A stretch of DNA of 64,000 bases, taken from NCBI GenBank assembly GCA_046331625.1, contig JAXLQL010000010.1:124001-188000 (forward strand), given 5' to 3'. A program made the position numbers and the translations under genes. Position 1 is the stretch's first letter; each line of letters begins with the position of its first letter. Below the pieces are notes generated by a model. It saw only the letters and a program-made list of their open reading frames with translations, was not told the origin of the DNA and ran no database searches. This DNA is from JAXLQL01 sp046331625 (GTDB taxonomy: Bacteria; Acidobacteriota; Terriglobia; Bryobacterales; Bryobacteraceae). Of the stretch, positions 63,251-64,000 are shown piece after piece.

Positions 63251-64000
63251 CTACACGCGGATCCCCTTCGCCTTCAGGATCGGCTCCATCATCCGCCGTA
63301 GATTCCCCGACGCGACCCTCTCACGCGCCGCCTCGGGTATCTCCGCTCCGAAAAGCTTCCCCAACTGCGACCCCAGGCTCCGCCCGCCCGCGTCGCTCCC
63401 CCAGATCACCCGATCCGCTCCCAACTCGCGCACCGCCATCTCCGCAAAACCCGACGTCGGGTCAGAACCCGCCAAGTCCACCGAGACGTTCCGGTGCGGC
63501 CGCACAGCCCGGATTCCGATCTCCCACTGCGCACCGGTGTGTCCGCAGATGATCGGAGTCTCCGGATGCCGCGCCGCCATCGCCGCCAGGTCCATCGGCG
63601 TCGACTCGCCGGGCAGATTCCCCGGCGTCTTGATCCAGGTGTGCTGAAAGATCACCGCCTTCGCCTGAGCCGCCCGCGCAATGATCGGGTCAATCGCCGG
63701 ATCCGCACACCGCCGCGCCACCCAAAGCTTGATCCCCACCATCGGACCATGGGCCACGCAGCGATCGAACTCTTCGAGGCTCTCCTTCACGAAATTCGGA
63801 TTCAGGTACGCAAATCCGAAGAACCGGTCCGGATGATCGTGCAGACATTGGAGGATGAAATCGTTCTGCGCGCGAAACTCGGCCGGCGCGGGATCGTACG
63901 GGTGCAGCTTCCCGAGATAGATGCAGAAGCGCTCGATTCCCATGCGATCGCCCAGCCGCAGAAGGTCGCGCGTGTACGTGGCGTGATCGGCGCCAGCGAA
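63251..64000 (-). CDS. Amidohydrolase (metal-dependent hydrolase), partial
   Basis: The frame is open at the right window edge, so the 5' end of the gene lies beyond 64000 (visible N-terminal side reads FAGADHATYTRDLLRLGDRMGIERFCIYLGK). The fold is the amidohydrolase-2 TIM barrel: DRFFGFAYLNPNFVKESLEEFDRC, MVGIKLWVARRCADPAIDPIIARAAQAKAVIFQHTW, PIICGHTGAQWEIGI (metal His) and RVIWGSDAGGRSLG (Asp). The C-terminus ends with KAKGIRV. Substrate is unknown. It starts 234 bases after the kinase on the opposite strand, with the REP-like element between. Confidence 0.88.
   Translation of the reverse strand, partial: FAGADHATYTRDLLRLGDRMGIERFCIYLGKLHPYDPAPAEFRAQNDFILQCLHDHPDRFFGFAYLNPNFVKESLEEFDRCVAHGPMVGIKLWVARRCADPAIDPIIARAAQAKAVIFQHTWIKTPGNLPGESTPMDLAAMAARHPETPIICGHTGAQWEIGIRAVRPHRNVSVDLAGSDPTSGFAEMAVRELGADRVIWGSDAGGRSLGSQLGKLFGAEIPEAARERVASGNLRRMMEPILKAKGIRV

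Overview
The window looks like a chromosome segment of a GC-rich acidobacterium of the Solibacter/Bryobacter type (Bryobacterales). The basis is gene content: proteins ending in the Solibacter C-terminal domain TIGR03437, a large Oar-like TonB receptor with a carboxypeptidase-regulatory N-terminus, two planctomycete/acidobacterial-type DUF pairs (DUF1553/DUF1501 and DUF1592/DUF1552), a TIGR02999-type ECF sigma factor next to a Ser/Thr kinase with a TPR-like tail, Tat-type sugar isomerases and a PEP-CTERM protein. No species is asserted.

Layout. 1-2.6 kb: end of a DUF1553 gene, DUF1501 and DoxX. 2.6-12.1 kb, minus strand: secreted proteins, including a bactofilin-like membrane protein, a small YD-repeat protein and a 1518-residue RHS protein. 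12.2-17.5 kb, plus strand: ECF sigma, Ser/Thr kinase, TIM-barrel isomerase and a TlpA-like thioredoxin protein. 17.5-22.6 kb, minus strand: an NHL-propeller protein and an S9 oligopeptidase. 22.7 kb: tRNA-Pro(GGG). 23.1-30.5 kb: TonB receptor, then DUF1592 and DUF1552. 30.5-34.6 kb: an accessory patch with partial copies of the DUF1552 3' end, a HEPN-like pair, a broken HNH pair and a 358-bp homopolymer/dinucleotide tract. 34.6-37.0 kb: a second Ser/Thr kinase. 37.1-40.2 kb, minus strand: three recognisable but frame-disrupted genes. 40.4-47.0 kb: PEP-CTERM protein, DUF1801 protein, and a minus-strand run encoding an FAD-oxidoreductase/TIR-like fusion, a TPR-like protein, a phosphodiester glycosidase and a GT9 glycosyltransferase. 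47.1-51.5 kb: lon, engB and rho. 51.4-55.6 kb: a second accessory patch holding duplicated rho 3' ends, a DUF3800 gene and a Septu-type (PtuA/PtuB) defence pair. 55.7-58.0 kb: an actin-like ATPase with a membrane-anchored amidase. 58.2-63.0 kb: a two-component signalling cluster. 63.25 kb to the end: a partial amidohydrolase.

The most interesting structure is that two unrelated genes, rho and the DUF1552 gene, are each followed by cargo and then by partial copies of their own 3' ends. Where the copies align, most differences are synonymous, so at least one copy was under coding selection rather than being a fresh duplicate. The cargo between or beside the copies is nuclease or defence-like (HEPN, HNH, DUF3800, PtuAB), and no recombinase is visible. 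The second candidate for a new system is the 877-residue FAD/TIR-like fusion with its TPR-like partner.

Caution: 33-34.6 kb, 37.1-39.7 kb and 51.45-51.85 kb carry many frameshifts, and the tract at 33.64-34.0 kb interrupts a small gene. Uncorrected sequence or assembly error is a serious alternative to real gene decay there.
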